Assembly: GCA_019614645.1 (NCBI GenBank)
Contig: JABWDB010000012.1
Location: 7,440,001-7,504,000 of the forward strand
Reading direction: 5' to 3'
Source of the DNA: Stratiolaelaps scimitus
Lineage: Eukaryota > Arthropoda > Arachnida > Mesostigmata > Laelapidae
Length of the DNA stretch: 64,000 nt
Part shown: positions 37,011 through 47,000 of the stretch, piece after piece
Position numbering within the stretch: position 1 is the stretch's first letter
Layout: each line of letters begins with the position of its first letter
Position numbers and translations under genes: made by a program
Notes under the pieces: generated by a model
Told to the model about the DNA's origin: nothing
Database searches by the model: none
What the model saw: only the letters and a program-made list of their open reading frames with translations

Positions 37011-40000
37011 TCTGCTTTGAGCGTTTTCAAATACGTGCAGCAACAATATTCACAATACCACATCTGCCTCAAATGTTTCGACTGCCAGCCCGCGGACAAG
37101 GCGGATATTATCTATAGTATTTATTAAAGCTCGATGATGTCCGTCCGACAATAACAGCAGACAACGGCGCTTACCCAACTGCGGGCGGCGGCGTCGGAGC
37201 CGAAGGCTCCTGGCCGACGCTCATCCAACTGTAGGACACGAGCGGGACTAGGTGGCCGCCCGCAGGGCAAGGTCAACTCTAGTTAGTCATTATTAGGACC
37301 ATCTGTGAGCAGATGTCAATAGATAATATTAATTATAGAAGTAATAAGAAGCCTATATATCCTGCCATACAAAGGATTCCAGTTGTTGCCTGTTCATAAT
37401 AATAACAAGGATTATTGTTGTTCATGCACTGTTCTGTATTTGTTACATCCTTAATATTAGTCCAATTGGAAGTTTCGATGTTTACGGCCCGCGTTCGACG
37501 AAGCGAGTCAACCTCTTACCCTATGCTTTCATCGGAATGGCTCTTACTAGAGCTTAGACACCCATTCGAACTAATATGGAGCAAGACGCTGCTCAGCCTG
37601 AGCCGGGTAAGGTCCACAGAGCTATAATACAATGCGTCTATCTAGTTTGATCAGGAGACCAAAGGTGAATCCAGGGGCCGAAGACACCCTAATGCACGAT
37701 AGTAGTTTTAGCGGATACCCTTGCCTCAATTTTCTTCTCTCGAGGTGTACGAGAACATTTTTTATGACAACATTTTATCATCGTTCCCCTTTACACTTGT
37801 GTACCATTACCGTATCGTGATTATGGTTATTTAGTTACCGCTGCGCAAATGAGTGGGGATAAGAAATTCTTCATTATGACACTAATCACAATGCCGATAC
37901 AGATCTGCGCAGTGATTTAACAACCTCATGAACTACCTGACAAAGCGTGAATAAATGACAAATGAATGAAATTGACAGCAATTTTATTCCTCATACGAAT
38001 ACATTTTATAGGTCACCCAGTCTTTCGGCTTCAGTACAGCATAAATACAAAGTAGATTCTAAAGATGTATATAGACTCCACCTTGGTGATTGGTGTACCT
38101 GGTTATTTTTTGGAAAACACCCGTGCGCACAAGTCATTCATTTGGGAGATCGGCATGATACGATCCCACACAACCTTCCAGGCGTTGTCCTTTCTAAGCT
38201 CACAGATAGTTTTATCATGTTGTTAAATCACGGCGTCTCATAATGAAGAATTTATTATCCCCATGCTGCACTTCAGAGGACTGTCTTCTCGGGTCTCTTT
38301 CCTGGAGAAGACTACGAATACACGCTCTCAGTAGTATCGGATTATAGCCAGCGTATAGTTGAGCGGATGAGATTCAGGACGCGAGATTGTCATTTTGATT
38401 GTAAAGGTAAGTGCCATTATGAACGCCGCTAATGTTTGTCGCCTGTCAGTATTGTCATGACAAGGCAAATCTTCCCTGGTTTCTCGTCTGCAATTCCCAT
38501 TTTGCATAAGCCCAATGTGGTGTCTTTGAGCGCGCGGTGTCGGCTTTCCAGTGTGGACCAGCCGTAACAATATCGTAAACAATAATCAGAAATCTGCTAT
38601 CCGTAGAATTTCCTATAGCAGGTTTCCGATTATGATTTCCTGCCGAGTAGAAGGGAAATGATCAGGTACGTATTTCATTTGCAGAAATGCGAGATACTCA
38701 ACCACTGACTGTCGTTATATCGCACACTACTGCATCGATCTCCCTTACTGCTACAATCGAAATGGAGACAGATTGCCTTAATGACGAAGGACGCGGCTAT
38801 GTGGTATCTCAGCATCCATCTTCTAAACAGTTCTACCAGTATCGGTTCAACGCGAAGACGTGCCATATCCCAGTCCACGCATGGACAGCCTATACAGTTA
38901 AGATGGTCCTCTATTGCCCAATACGTCAGGGAAGCTCCCGCAATCGTAGAAAATATTTTAGACAAGACTTGTTCATTATAGGACCAAGTAAGTACACTGG
39001 GCTTATTTTAGATTGTTTTTCATTCATCGAATTTAATTGTGGTTGGATGTGAACGGTATTCGTATTACTCAACCCTGTAGGAAATGGACCCACGCTTCTC
39101 TATGAATGCGAACAGAGCAAATAGTCAAATAGATTTTCTAGGAACGTTTTTATCAGTACACGCTCGTTTGTATCCGCTGCTAATGCGTGCGCAAATCTGT
39201 ATATGCAACACCCAACGATTCAACCCTCATATATTCTAGTACACTACCGGCCTCCTCCCCTTGGGCACGACCGGATCTGCTCTCAGAGCTTAGCTGATCC
39301 TCCGTCAGGAGTAATGCCAACTCGCCCTGAACCATACGCACCAGGTAATTCTATTAGGGCAACTTACGATACTGATTTTCGTGACAAACCTCCTCCCTGC
39401 TGGGAAAGGCAGCTGTGAATGTATACAGCATAAGAAAACGTTCCAGCCTCGGTTAACGAATGGAGACTGGGACAACCCACCTGTGTACATATACACGCTT
39501 ATATATACTATAGGTTATGGTGGTGGTGGTTTTTTAACAGATCTTAATGAATATAGTGACTCTCGCTTTCTGTGCCTTCGCCCTTCTACCAGCCCTGGCT
39601 GGCGCCTGTTTTTTTTTGTCTCGGGACCGTAGCAGTACATTAAATGCAAGCGTCGATTTCATTAATTTCTTCCATTTCAGAAGAAGCTCGGATTGCGGAT
39701 ACGCACTTTCTACAAATTGACGTCAGTCTTCTGGGCAAGCGAGAATTATTTTTAAATATGCCACCGCTGGGAAGAAAGGAGCCAATCTTGTACCGAATGC
39801 ACCTATGCACGTTCGTCACCAAAACTTCAACATCAGCATGCACATCATCTGTTGAGATTCGCGTTCGTCCTTTATTGGTGCGGTGTGCTCTTGGTATCGT
39901 TTCGTTTTGTAGTAGATAGGGTCCCGGTATAGCGAAGGAAGAGGGCGTACCTTTAACGTGAGAAAAAATAAGGGGAGTGCTACAAAAAAAAAATCAACTA

Positions 40001-40846
40001 GTATAATGGTACCAATATAATGGAATAAAGTTAACCAACTTGGGTTTTGTTTCATTTTATTCCTTTCTCCTATTATCTGATTCCCAAAATGAGAATATCC
40101 ATTGGTAGGACTGACAAAGGATCTCTCATTGTCCTCTGAAATTATTACAGGTGTGGCGATTCGACCAGTTCCGTTATCCGACACCTTTAACTGTTGTCAT
40201 TGAACATATTAACCCCGTCACCATGGAGGAAGATGGACCGGTACTGTGGGGACCGCGATTGGAGTTCACGGAAAACAACATCACCCGCGCGTGGGGTAAC
40301 AGCTGAATTCGATTTAGCCTATTGACATATCGCTATGGTGATGGGCAGTTAGCACGCTAGTTGATACACAGCACAATATAATGTCCACTTCCTATAAATG
40401 GATAAACAGCTCGTACCTCGGAGATATTTACGGACGAGGTTTTTCATGAGCATTTCAAAAGGAACTAGATTTTTCCCAAACAAATTTATTCCCTTCTCAA
40501 TCTCTCAGGAAGGACAAAGCCGCTCCGGCCCGACTTGAAGCTAGTGGATATAACCGCGCACACAGCAAGCGTGTTAGTCGGCGGAATCGGAGATTATCTA
40601 TGCGTCAAGCAATACCCGGAAAACGATGATACACACCCAGCCCTTGAGACCTTGATAACTTACGCAATTCCTCATGGTCGCTCCGGCACAATTGTGGTCG
40701 ATCACAGGTGGGTTCACATGGAATCCTTTACTATTCAACACCTACCGCGCAATTCTACAGTTACAGTTCAAGGGATTGTTTATTGCGCACCGGACCCTCC
40801 GCACCGGACCCTCGAAGAGAGCGCACTGCTGAGTATTTCGGGGTGA
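23811..40846 (+). CDS. Gene B: secreted multi-domain FN3-like repeat protein
   Basis: The second tandem paralog. Twenty-five exons are proposed, about 1,556 codons: signal peptide, linker, 14 modules with a hinge exon before the last two, and TGA at 40844. Exon order, intron phases and module types follow gene A, except that the first type I module (A exon 3) and the extra A module 4 are missing. One exon (near 38035) is uncertain because its best-aligned frame does not match the expected intron phase; if that exon is truly broken, gene B may be a pseudogene or use a shifted acceptor. All other exons are open. No membrane anchor is visible. Confidence 0.75.
24130..24300. other. GC-rich patch with a palindrome, gene B intron 1
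   Basis: A GC-rich segment unlike its AT-rich surroundings, with the palindrome agcaccagcacctcacaggt / gctggtgct around 24268-24295. No function recognised. Confidence 0.4.
24426..24512 (+). CDS. Gene B exon 2: Cys-containing linker
   Basis: An 87-nt phase 1-1 exon, the same length as A exon 2, encoding DADDLPETYCDRRD...RCCFYN with three Cys. Confidence 0.6.
25243..25500. repeat. Large near-perfect inverted repeat around an AT core
   Basis: Arms of about 95-100 bp (left 'aaaacgaaaatcaatgccac...', right '...gtggcattgattttcgtttt') are almost identical except for a 4-bp insertion. They enclose a tatgtgtgtgta(TA)n core. It lies in the interval where gene B should carry the missing first module. 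Confidence 0.9.
25791..26063 (+). CDS. Gene B module 1 (type I; equals A module 2)
   Basis: A 273-nt phase 1-1 exon. YRALQQPANY and LGSTYIFDGFIVCDG align with C 49327-49599 (YRTLQQPDYN, LALTYVFDGYITCG). Confidence 0.85.
26485..27535 (+). CDS. Gene B module 2 (type II, exons 26485-26675 and 27397-27535)
   Basis: The first half has YIVTWTCEV and FTGLVT; the second has LLTELRPSAEYVVTVFPVV. The (AT)n at 26719-26753 lies in the intron. Its match in C is 51618-51781 and 52011-52155 (LPSLQPTAYTVTVVPI). Confidence 0.82.
27776..29157 (+). CDS. Gene B module 3 (type II, exons 27776-27945 and 29031-29157)
   Basis: The first half has FDFSYCHPLICFTRT; the second has VELKNVGYVDYLVRYNVSV and ends CEDFPG. 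The 1,085-bp intron holds a SINE 2 head and a large foldback. Confidence 0.85.
28372..28440 (+). repeat. SINE family 2 head
   Basis: 'ggcttggatggctaagagtctggctgtcaaaagcgtgag' then 'ttcgagtccgg', a tRNA-like B box. The tail is not clear. Confidence 0.5.
28463..28599. repeat. Large perfect-type foldback
   Basis: The arms 'aatcaaatatggggtacatg' onward and '...catgtaccccatatttgatt' pair over about 55 bp, enclosing a 25-bp loop. No coding content. Confidence 0.9.
29626..29952 (+). CDS. Gene B module 4 (type I; equals A module 6)
   Basis: A 327-nt phase 1-1 exon. RGTIRQFNRTHL, LLRGLLYWEDIGAKLSVACG and VDTYYGRINTG. Nearly the same protein sequence occurs in C 54420-54746, the strongest match between the B and C genes. 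Confidence 0.9.
30253..30560 (+). repeat. SINE 1 tail with hairpin, then a GC-rich repeat
   Basis: 'agcagtatcgtggacgttga' and GGCTGAGCGTCAGCC + CGAAAACC (30292-30314) are the SINE 1 3' end without its head. The next 240 bp are GC-rich and read openly on both strands, but no family was recognised. Confidence 0.6.
30750..31259 (+). CDS. Gene B module 5 (type II, exons 30750-30937 and 31127-31259)
   Basis: The first half opens PQPISYVEATLNGTSAKITIF; the second has EGYIISVYPLLL and GEPYNLILPNK. There are no Cys in this module. It matches C 55154-55338 and 55588-55714. Confidence 0.85.
31455..32195 (+). CDS. Gene B module 6 (type II, exons 31455-31612 and 32060-32195)
   Basis: The first half has HVCPVPWPF and DGCERG; the second has LFPGIEYGVLAYY and ends CLEGCPG. 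Four Cys suggest two disulfides. It matches C 57503-57666 and 59397-59526. Confidence 0.85.
32500..32775 (+). CDS. Gene B module 7 (type I; equals A module 9)
   Basis: A 276-nt phase 1-1 exon. LDVLVLRQESETTVDIVISL, IKGLGVWAIYTIRIRAE and RQDVYTGG; close to C 59843-60115. Confidence 0.9.
32987..33047 (-). repeat. SINE 1 tail fragment
   Basis: 'aacgtccacggtaccgttttcgcattgtttcac' matches the SINE 1 body in reverse; the hairpin end and the tRNA head are lost or degenerate. Confidence 0.5.
33465..34122 (+). CDS. Gene B module 8 (type II, exons 33465-33646 and 33966-34122)
   Basis: The first half has LRFYVIKHSLHFEVLVSL, GKCLVTLTFECH and TIAKEPETV; the second has IDGVPYHRLIGW and FGTTWREGPVAVRYA. 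It matches C 61866-62062 and 62688-62838 (IDGLPYHKLLGW). Confidence 0.87.
34205..34265 (+). repeat. SINE family 2 head
   Basis: 'ccgtggcttggacggtctgg' and 'gtctggctatttaaagccggaga' match the heads at 17428 and 49036. Confidence 0.45.
34298..34460 (+). repeat. Repeat shared with 36405-36575
   Basis: 'cacgtcctatccgagac', 'cttggacattctgttggc', 'actataatagtaggat' and 'atgggagtggcgggcgaggcgaggg' recur in the same order at 36405-36575, both inside gene B introns. Confidence 0.65.
34585..35050. repeat. Inverted pair of a retrotransposon-like 3' repeat
   Basis: 34605-34775 is inverted relative to 34905-35045 ('agacattccaatctccatga', 'ccatcctctgctgagagtg'). A third copy lies at 56990-57205, directly downstream of an R1-clade coding relic, so this is probably the 3' end of that element family. 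Confidence 0.7.
35359..35658 (+). CDS. Gene B module 9 (type I; equals A module 11)
   Basis: A 300-nt phase 1-1 exon. DDVVDIKILLCLKC, RNAFYEM, SVPRNEDLRIAVTIDCG, SIFTGYGG. It matches C 63411-63716. Confidence 0.9.
35948..36944 (+). CDS. Gene B module 10 (type II, exons 35948-36135 and 36800-36944)
   Basis: The first half opens PPIRGVQIEASPFSALVKIY and has FLLKWCHPTTRELPICKN; the second has GPGVNHTLIVWPL. The donor (gtacta) is followed within a few bases by about 55 bp of (AT)n. Confidence 0.82.
36949..37008. repeat. AT microsatellite at a splice donor
   Basis: A near-pure (AT)n tract begins about 5 bp after the donor of exon 36800-36944, so its length could affect splicing of gene B. Confidence 0.9.
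37140..37700. other. Gene B intron segment with a GC-rich patch, nothing identified
   Basis: 37170-37270 is GC-rich (gcggcggcgtcggagccg). The remainder, to about 38000, has no supported gene. Confidence 0.4.
38035..38406 (+). CDS. Gene B module 11 (type II, doubtful exon 38035-38183, then 38277-38406)
   Basis: The second half (38277-38406) is clear: GLFPGEDYEYTLSVVS and an end C-H-F-D-C-K. The first half is doubtful. The frame aligning with A exon 21 (SPSLSASVQ...) would need an acceptor in another phase, while the in-phase acceptor at 38034 cuts off its first strand, and the donor (gttgtc) is weak. A phase change, an indel or decay could explain it. Confidence 0.5.
38685..38987 (+). CDS. 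Gene B module 12 (type I; equals A module 14)
   Basis: A 303-nt phase 1-1 exon. AWTAYTVKMVLYC and KYFRQDLFIIGPS; matches A exon 23. Confidence 0.88.
39240..39344 (+). CDS. Gene B hinge exon
   Basis: A 105-nt phase 1-1 exon with HYRPPPLGHDR and GVMPTRPEPYAP: proline-rich, low in beta-strand character, in the same place as A exon 24. Confidence 0.6.
39681..40295 (+). CDS. Gene B module 13 (type II, exons 39681-39877 and 40151-40295)
   Basis: The first half has FLQIDVSLLGK and MHLCTFVTKTS...ACTSS; the second has PTPLTVVIEHINP. The alignment with A exons 25-26 is weaker than for other modules but phases and position agree. Confidence 0.7.
40509..40846 (+). CDS. Gene B module 14 and C-terminus
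   Basis: The terminal exon after ctctcag. LKLVDITAHTASVLVGG, FTIQHLPRNSTVTVQGIVYC, then TGA at 40844-40846. It matches A exon 27. Confidence 0.88.
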
Positions 40847-40978
40847 TCGAGATCACGTAAATCAGGTAAATGGTCTAGCTATTCCATACGACCTTGTTTT
40901 TCTGAGACTCGTCCTCCCTCGCTCAAGCGCAAGGTCTCAAACTCTATCCTATATTTATCTGGGTGCTAGTATGCGTAG

Positions 40979-41052
40979 CGTCTTATGAAGCAATGCCGAA
41001 AGCAGTACCGTGGACGCTTGCAATGTTGGCTGTCGGTTCACCCGGAAAATTA
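40979..41052 (+). repeat. SINE 1 tail fragment
   Basis: 'cgtcttatgaagcaatgcc', 'aaagcagtaccgtggacg' and a degenerate hairpin with CCGGAAAA. The head is missing. Confidence 0.55.
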
Positions 41053-41054
41053 AT

Positions 41055-42880
41055 ATATTTTTTAAAAAAATAATTACTAGTATGCGTAGTGACCATATCT
41101 GTTATCAACAACAATTTATATAATCATAAAACTTCTGTTTATTACGATGTCGCCTTTGTTTTCAGCCAAGGGGGCCCATTCTGAACGTTACGTATTCGGT
41201 GAAACCCGTCTGGAGAAAAACGCAGGCTCATGTTAAAATGCTTGCTGGATGATCTTTATTGCATGGTGTACATGAGTTTATTACGTAGTATGAAATTAAA
41301 TAATACGTAATTAAATATTAGATTCTGATTCCTTAGGAAATCCATTGGTAGGATTGACAAAGGATATCATCCCATAATGTAGTGCTTCAACTGAACCTTC
41401 TCATTCAGCATACGAACGCCCTTCTTCATTTACAATACAAGCAGGTGCAGATTTCTAGGAAACCAGGAATACTGGCCCGTTTTGACCATGACTGGTGGCC
41501 AGGTGGCTAGGTGACCTCTCCCGTAAATTAATATCCCGAAGGTTAATAATAAATGGTCGGATAGATAAAATGCCACCAGGACGGTCTATCGCCAATATCT
41601 CTTATCGAAGAAAATGTTCGACAGGAAGGCCTTCACCCATCACCCGGTAAATAGTGGAGCAGTCTCTCGCACTGAGAGCCGATGTAATATCAAATATCAG
41701 CTCTAGATAATATAGATAGGTGATCTTGCCTAGTTGCCCCTCTTAATACACATACCATCAGTACGAAATCAGCCGGAACCACCGGCGTTACGGCCCACAC
41801 TCTCTCGTGCGGGTATGGTCTGATGGTTGACCTGGCCTTCCGTTCCCCTTCCCATCTGATTATGGACCACGCCGTCATCAGCTAGTGCGGGGTTCAGCAG
41901 GGGGATTGACAATTGACAATTGTCGCAACAAGTTTGCCAGGCCCGGGCCTGGCCAATTTGTTGCGACCAACCAGGCTCTAGCTGTGGTACATGGACGATG
42001 GATTCGAAACCCCAGGCGGTCACTTTGTTCAAACTTCCTACGCTACCGACAATCTGCGATACCTCGGTATTCCGGTTAAATGCAACTTGAGGCAGACTCA
42101 TTCCCAACCTGGGTACGAGGTATTAACAAATGTCAAATAAAAATACAAAATAATTTTCCTACATCCAGCGCTAGTAGGCACAAGATCACAGTGGGCACAA
42201 TTGCTTGCTAGAGTGCTTGCCAGCGGTAAAACGTATTGTAAAACATGCTATGCATGCCAACATATGACCCCCCCGACGATGGTGCACTATGGTGCATCCG
42301 ATAATGATCCCAATAGGGGAGGGTAGTGTGCGGACAACGACTGTCGCCGGCATCTAAATTTAATTATGGACGAGAGGATGCCATACAGACGACAACAATT
42401 CACATTTAGATATTTCATTCACATTTAGTAAGATCTGTCGACGTGTTGCTCCTGTTTCGGACGTCAACGACGGTCCTAGGTATTTTCGGACGTCAACGAC
42501 GGTCCTCGGTACTTCGTATTTTCTCACCACACGGTGAGCCAGACATGTAGTAAGGGAGTAGAGATCTGTATACTTACTCCTGTACACTTACTCTGGCCGG
42601 CTCGGCTCACCGTATACTATTAACGCACAAAATCTCGCTAAAATGCCACCGCATCAGAATTCGTCGGCATTTGTTCAAAATGGCAAAACGACTAAGTTTT
42701 AAAGAGCTGTTGAAACAATTTGTGCGGCGTCCATAGGAGAGGCAGTCTTGGTTGCAGTTTTACCATTATGGTCACCAGGTCTGAGGACACCTGTAGCCTC
42801 AGGCTTTTTTCGCCAGAGATTTAGCCAGAAACATAAGGGGCACGAATATAAAATACAGGGAACTAGTTTTGAGATACGTA
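41055..42880. other. B-C gap: no supported gene
   Basis: Includes a 29-bp tandem duplication at about 42455-42513 ('cggacgtcaacgacggtcct' twice) and a possible faint reverse-transcriptase remnant near 42040-42100 (DNLRYLGIPV) that I cannot confirm. The remaining sequence shows no gene. Confidence 0.4.
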
Positions 42881-42885
42881 TGAAG

Positions 42886-43140
42886 GTAAGAATTATCACT
42901 GGGGCCGCTTCGTTAAGACCCATCACATACAACCACGATAGGGCATACTTCGTTTATGATACATGCATAAACGAGGTATGCCCTATCGTGAGCGTACTAG
43001 TTTGTCGCATGTATAGTAACGAATGTCATATGGTGTAACACGGGATCAAACGAACCGGCTAAAGCGCAGGGAAGGCATCCAAGGAACACAAATCCCAGCA
43101 CTAGAGAACTAATACTCGGCGGTACCCAGAATCGAATCGG
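42886..43140 (-). pseudogene. Inverted partial copy of gene C exon 1 and intron 1
   Basis: Read on the minus strand, 43140 to about 43060 repeats the gene C signal-peptide exon from RFWVPPS to LGCLPCALAG, including its donor. 43060-42886 repeats intron 1 down to 'gcggccccagtgataattct'. The ATG part is missing. It forms the left arm of an inverted duplication whose right arm is about 43940-44252. Confidence 0.85.
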
Positions 43141-43823
43141 CAAGTATAGGGTATAAGGTACATGATAGCAGGAGAGGAATTGGGGTCATCATGGTACCTG
43201 GGAGAAACGCGAAGTAGCGGGGGACCACTGAGCTAAGTGAGTGGATTCCTTGCTGTTAGAGGATAGTGGAAAGGAATGAGGGGATTTATTGCTTAATTAA
43301 ATGAACTGAAGGAATTCTGAGGAACTAAGAAACTGAGGTGGCAGGGATACATTGAGAGTCCGATGAAAAAGGCAAGATATTGGGACGAAGTCACCTGTAC
43401 CGAGTGCCGCTCACGTATATTATGGTTTATCCTGCTTATAATCAATAAAATCTGTGCCGCTTACTACTCTCGCGAACTTCCTACGGTCCTCGGACTATTG
43501 CCGGCTTTCATTGCGCGGCTTCGTTTTTGTATGATTCTGGTATCAACTTTTCAAGTAAATCATAGTGAAACACACACAATCATATGAAATACGATGATGA
43601 ATAAATGTGGTACTTTTTAAGTCGAACCTGGTCGGACATTTTTATATAATTGTCGGTCTTCGAATGCATTTCGTAAATGGTCTTCGGATACACACAAGAG
43701 CTGTACAACAGTCACTAAGTCACTATTTCAGGCTACCAAAAACGTATCGATCGATTCCTGGGTTAGAGTATTGAGTTTGCCGATTCGAATCGACAACAAT
43801 ATCAAAAATATAACCTAAGTGCT

Positions 43824-43859
43824 TATATAATACTTCTAAACAGTCTGGCGCCGAAGTGT
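43824..43859 (+). promoter_or_regulatory. Putative core promoter of gene C
   Basis: TATATAA, then CAGT (43841-43844) and GGCGCCGAAGTGTG. ATG is 64 nt after CAGT. The block is shared with gene B almost base for base around 'gcgccgaagtgt'. Confidence 0.55.
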
Positions 43860-43904
43860 GCCACTGAATAGCAGAAGGCCACTGGTAGGCCTACTTTGTA
43901 AGAG

Positions 43905-44034
43905 ATGCCCACTAGAAATGTCGAAGATGGCATTACTAAGGAAAAGAGGCGATTCTGGGTACCGCCGAGTATTAATTGTTGTTCTCTAGTGCTGGGATTT
44001 GTCTTCCTTGGATGCCTCCCCTGCGCTTTAGCCG
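43905..44034 (+). CDS. Gene C exon 1: signal peptide
   Basis: It opens MPTRNVEDGITKEKRRFW and has the core CSLVLGFVFLGCLPCALA, then a phase-1 donor. The exon lies inside the right arm of the inverted duplication. Confidence 0.8.
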
Positions 44035-47000
44035 GTTCGTTTGATCCCGTGTTTGACCACATGACATTCGTTACTATACATGCGACGTAAACGAATATGC
44101 GCACGATAGGGCATATTCTTAGACGCAGCGTTACAACAGCAACTTGAAACAACATCAAGCACCTCGTTTATGCATGAACTGTGTCGCCCTTGAGGCGAGA
44201 TGGTTGCTGTGATGGATCGTAAAGAAAGCGGCCCCAGTGATAATTCTTACCTTCATATGACCTCATGGTGGGGCGCGCCCAAACGCCAATCCGGAGGAAT
44301 GAGGTGATATCTCGGATCTTATCCTCTGTAATTGTACTTCAGCAAAACCAGTTCTCCCGCCGAGGAGACCACACGCACCCGTTTCTGTTGTCAGTTACAC
44401 TAGGTACTAGATAGCAGCACCTCTCATAGGACTTGTCAGGCAGCTTGTCTCACCCACACGACTCACCACCCGAGATAACACCGTCCGGCGTTCCCGGATC
44501 TTTCCACGAGACTGGCTGAGGGTCAGCTGGAAAAAACAAAAAAAAAGCTGAGGGTCAGCTATTTGGGCCTTCGGGCAGACCAGACCCACCCTCTCCCCTG
44601 TCGACTTCCCCAGCTCTATCCGTGTCCCCGCAAGACTCGTTAGCATCCGGGAGCAATTTTGAACAAATGGCTGTGAGTTCTGATGCGGTGGCATTTTAGC
44701 AAATTCTGGGCGGTAATATGTTCGAATGGGACTCAGCGGTGTTGACCAATCCACGTCAACGTTTCTAGAAGCATTCAGTCCGTGCTCTAGGGTGTAATCA
44801 TTGCGTGGCACTAAGATACACTCTGCCGCTACAGATCAAATATCGAACTCTTCATATGAAATTATCCGTGCGCTTGTCAGCACCCGAAACAACTTTCATG
44901 ATAAATTGTTTCGGGTGTATATATATATATATATAATATATATATAATGTGTATACATACATATATATATATACACCCGAAACAATATTTATGTGTATAT
45001 ATATATAACTGAACGAGCGGCTCTACCATAATTCCGGCAGTGCTCTATGGTAATATAGAGCTTGCCCATCAAAGGCAGACAATGTACAGCATCACACGCT
45101 TTTCTTGCGCATGGTTGCTGGGACCACTGAGATCTTAACCGAGAATCGAAAAATCGAACTATCATTATAACACATACGCCTTATGTTCTAGATTGCGAGG
45201 GCGTCGAATCCGAATTGCGTCACTGTGCTGTCGAAGATCGAGCGCCGGAGGCTCCTGTTAGAAGCAGTTACGATTTGCCCAGTAAGTACACATTGGCACA
45301 TTGGTAAACGCAATGAACCTTCCTACTTTGTACCACTCTCCGACATTGTTGTGAAAAGTTTCATAAAAATGATTTAGGAAAAACGGTGCATCATCACCAA
45401 TTTCACCCGATCTGTGCGGTGTTGGGACAGCTATAACAAACCAACCTGCTTATCTAGGAACTCACAGTGAATACACAGTCGTCTTGGTCGACTACTCGCC
45501 GAGGATCTGGGAGCACTAAACAGGACAGGCGGGTTAATGGGCAAGTTTAGGAGGGGAACCCCACAAGGCGGTCTTGATCAAAAGGAGACTTGATCTCTTG
45601 AATCAAAATGTTATTATTATTATTCATCCTTTCTTTTTAAGCAGAGGAACTTGCCTGCTTATAGGGGACGCCACCTGTCCTGAACACTCATGTTTGAATC
45701 CTAAACGGTATATAATAATTAAGGTCCATTAACAAATAATAATAATAATCGATGATATAGATATATGTATAAAGAGGGTCAATAAATACCTTTCGTTATT
45801 ATATAAAATTTACCATTTTATATAATAACGACAACAATACACAGTGGCGTCAAATAAACGAACTTCATATATTCGTATATCATATATACAGTAGGTGGAT
45901 AGGTCTGCTGTAACGTTGCCCTGTAGGTAGCTGAATGACACATTAATCTGCCTGAAATCCGTTCTCTCCCCGCCGTGAGTCGAAACGATGCGCACCCGAG
46001 GCCAATAGGCTCGCGATGGGGCAGTGTCGTATAGGATGCAAATGTCTCCTCGTAAGTAATTGGATATTTCTCGTTGTATGAAAACGCATTCGTGTTGGCA
46101 TTCTATTGCATGCCAACACCCCCCCTTTTTTTAAAGAAGGTTTGACATTTTGCCCAGCTGGAGAACCGAGTTTCGTCTACTAGTGGCAAAACTGCGGATG
46201 ACGAACACATAATCATCTTGCCTTCACAATCAGTTCAACCTGCTACATCAACCGCGCTGTCTGTGGCGTTCAACGGGTACTCTTGTTGTTGAACCTTCTG
46301 GCCGGCGTATGCCTTGCAACCAATCAGGATCAGTGACCCAAAACTTCCTCAATGCGTACGCGTCTGGTGTGGTACCTCTAGAAGGAAGATCTGCCGGGTT
46401 GTTTTTGGATCGTACATAGTTCTAGGAGTTTTTGTCTGAATCTCTGTAATTCGGTTACCTACAAAGGCCTTCAATTTCTTCGCGCTTTTATCGAGATTGT
46501 CGCTAACATGCCAAGGGGATTGAAGATCTTTGCCATGCCTTTAAGCAGGGACCGTTTCGACTTAGTGCCTTGTTCAGGAGCTTGCATGGCGTTAGTGAGC
46601 GATACCCCTGAGTTGTTGGTGAGTTGGTGCCATTTTACACCTAAAAATGTGTGGTTTTCACTAACACATAACTTTCCGGGGAGTTATGAAGTCGCCTTAA
46701 TGAAGTCGCCTACTCGTTTGGAATTGGTGGCCCATTTTTCAACGGAAAAGGCCCGGCTTTTTGTTGTCACAAGCTTAAACTTCGCTGTCTGACCTCGCTC
46801 CAAAAGCGATATCATCCATGTTCACCAATTCCGAGAGCTCGGAAATGAATGACTTATCTCGCGGAATTTTTTTTGTTGTTGCCCTAGATGGTATCTCAAG
46901 CCTTCGTAGTCTAAAACTGTTGTTCAACTCGATACCAAACCGATGTCCTTATCGATTGCCGTTAGCAGTTTTTGTCTTCAACAACCAGCGTAAGTGCTAA

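Noticed and set aside
41769..42107. 112-codon minus-strand ORF and faint plus-strand RT-like DNLRYLGIPV
   Set aside because: Only a few residues resemble a reverse transcriptase, with no catalytic motif in frame; not enough to call an element.
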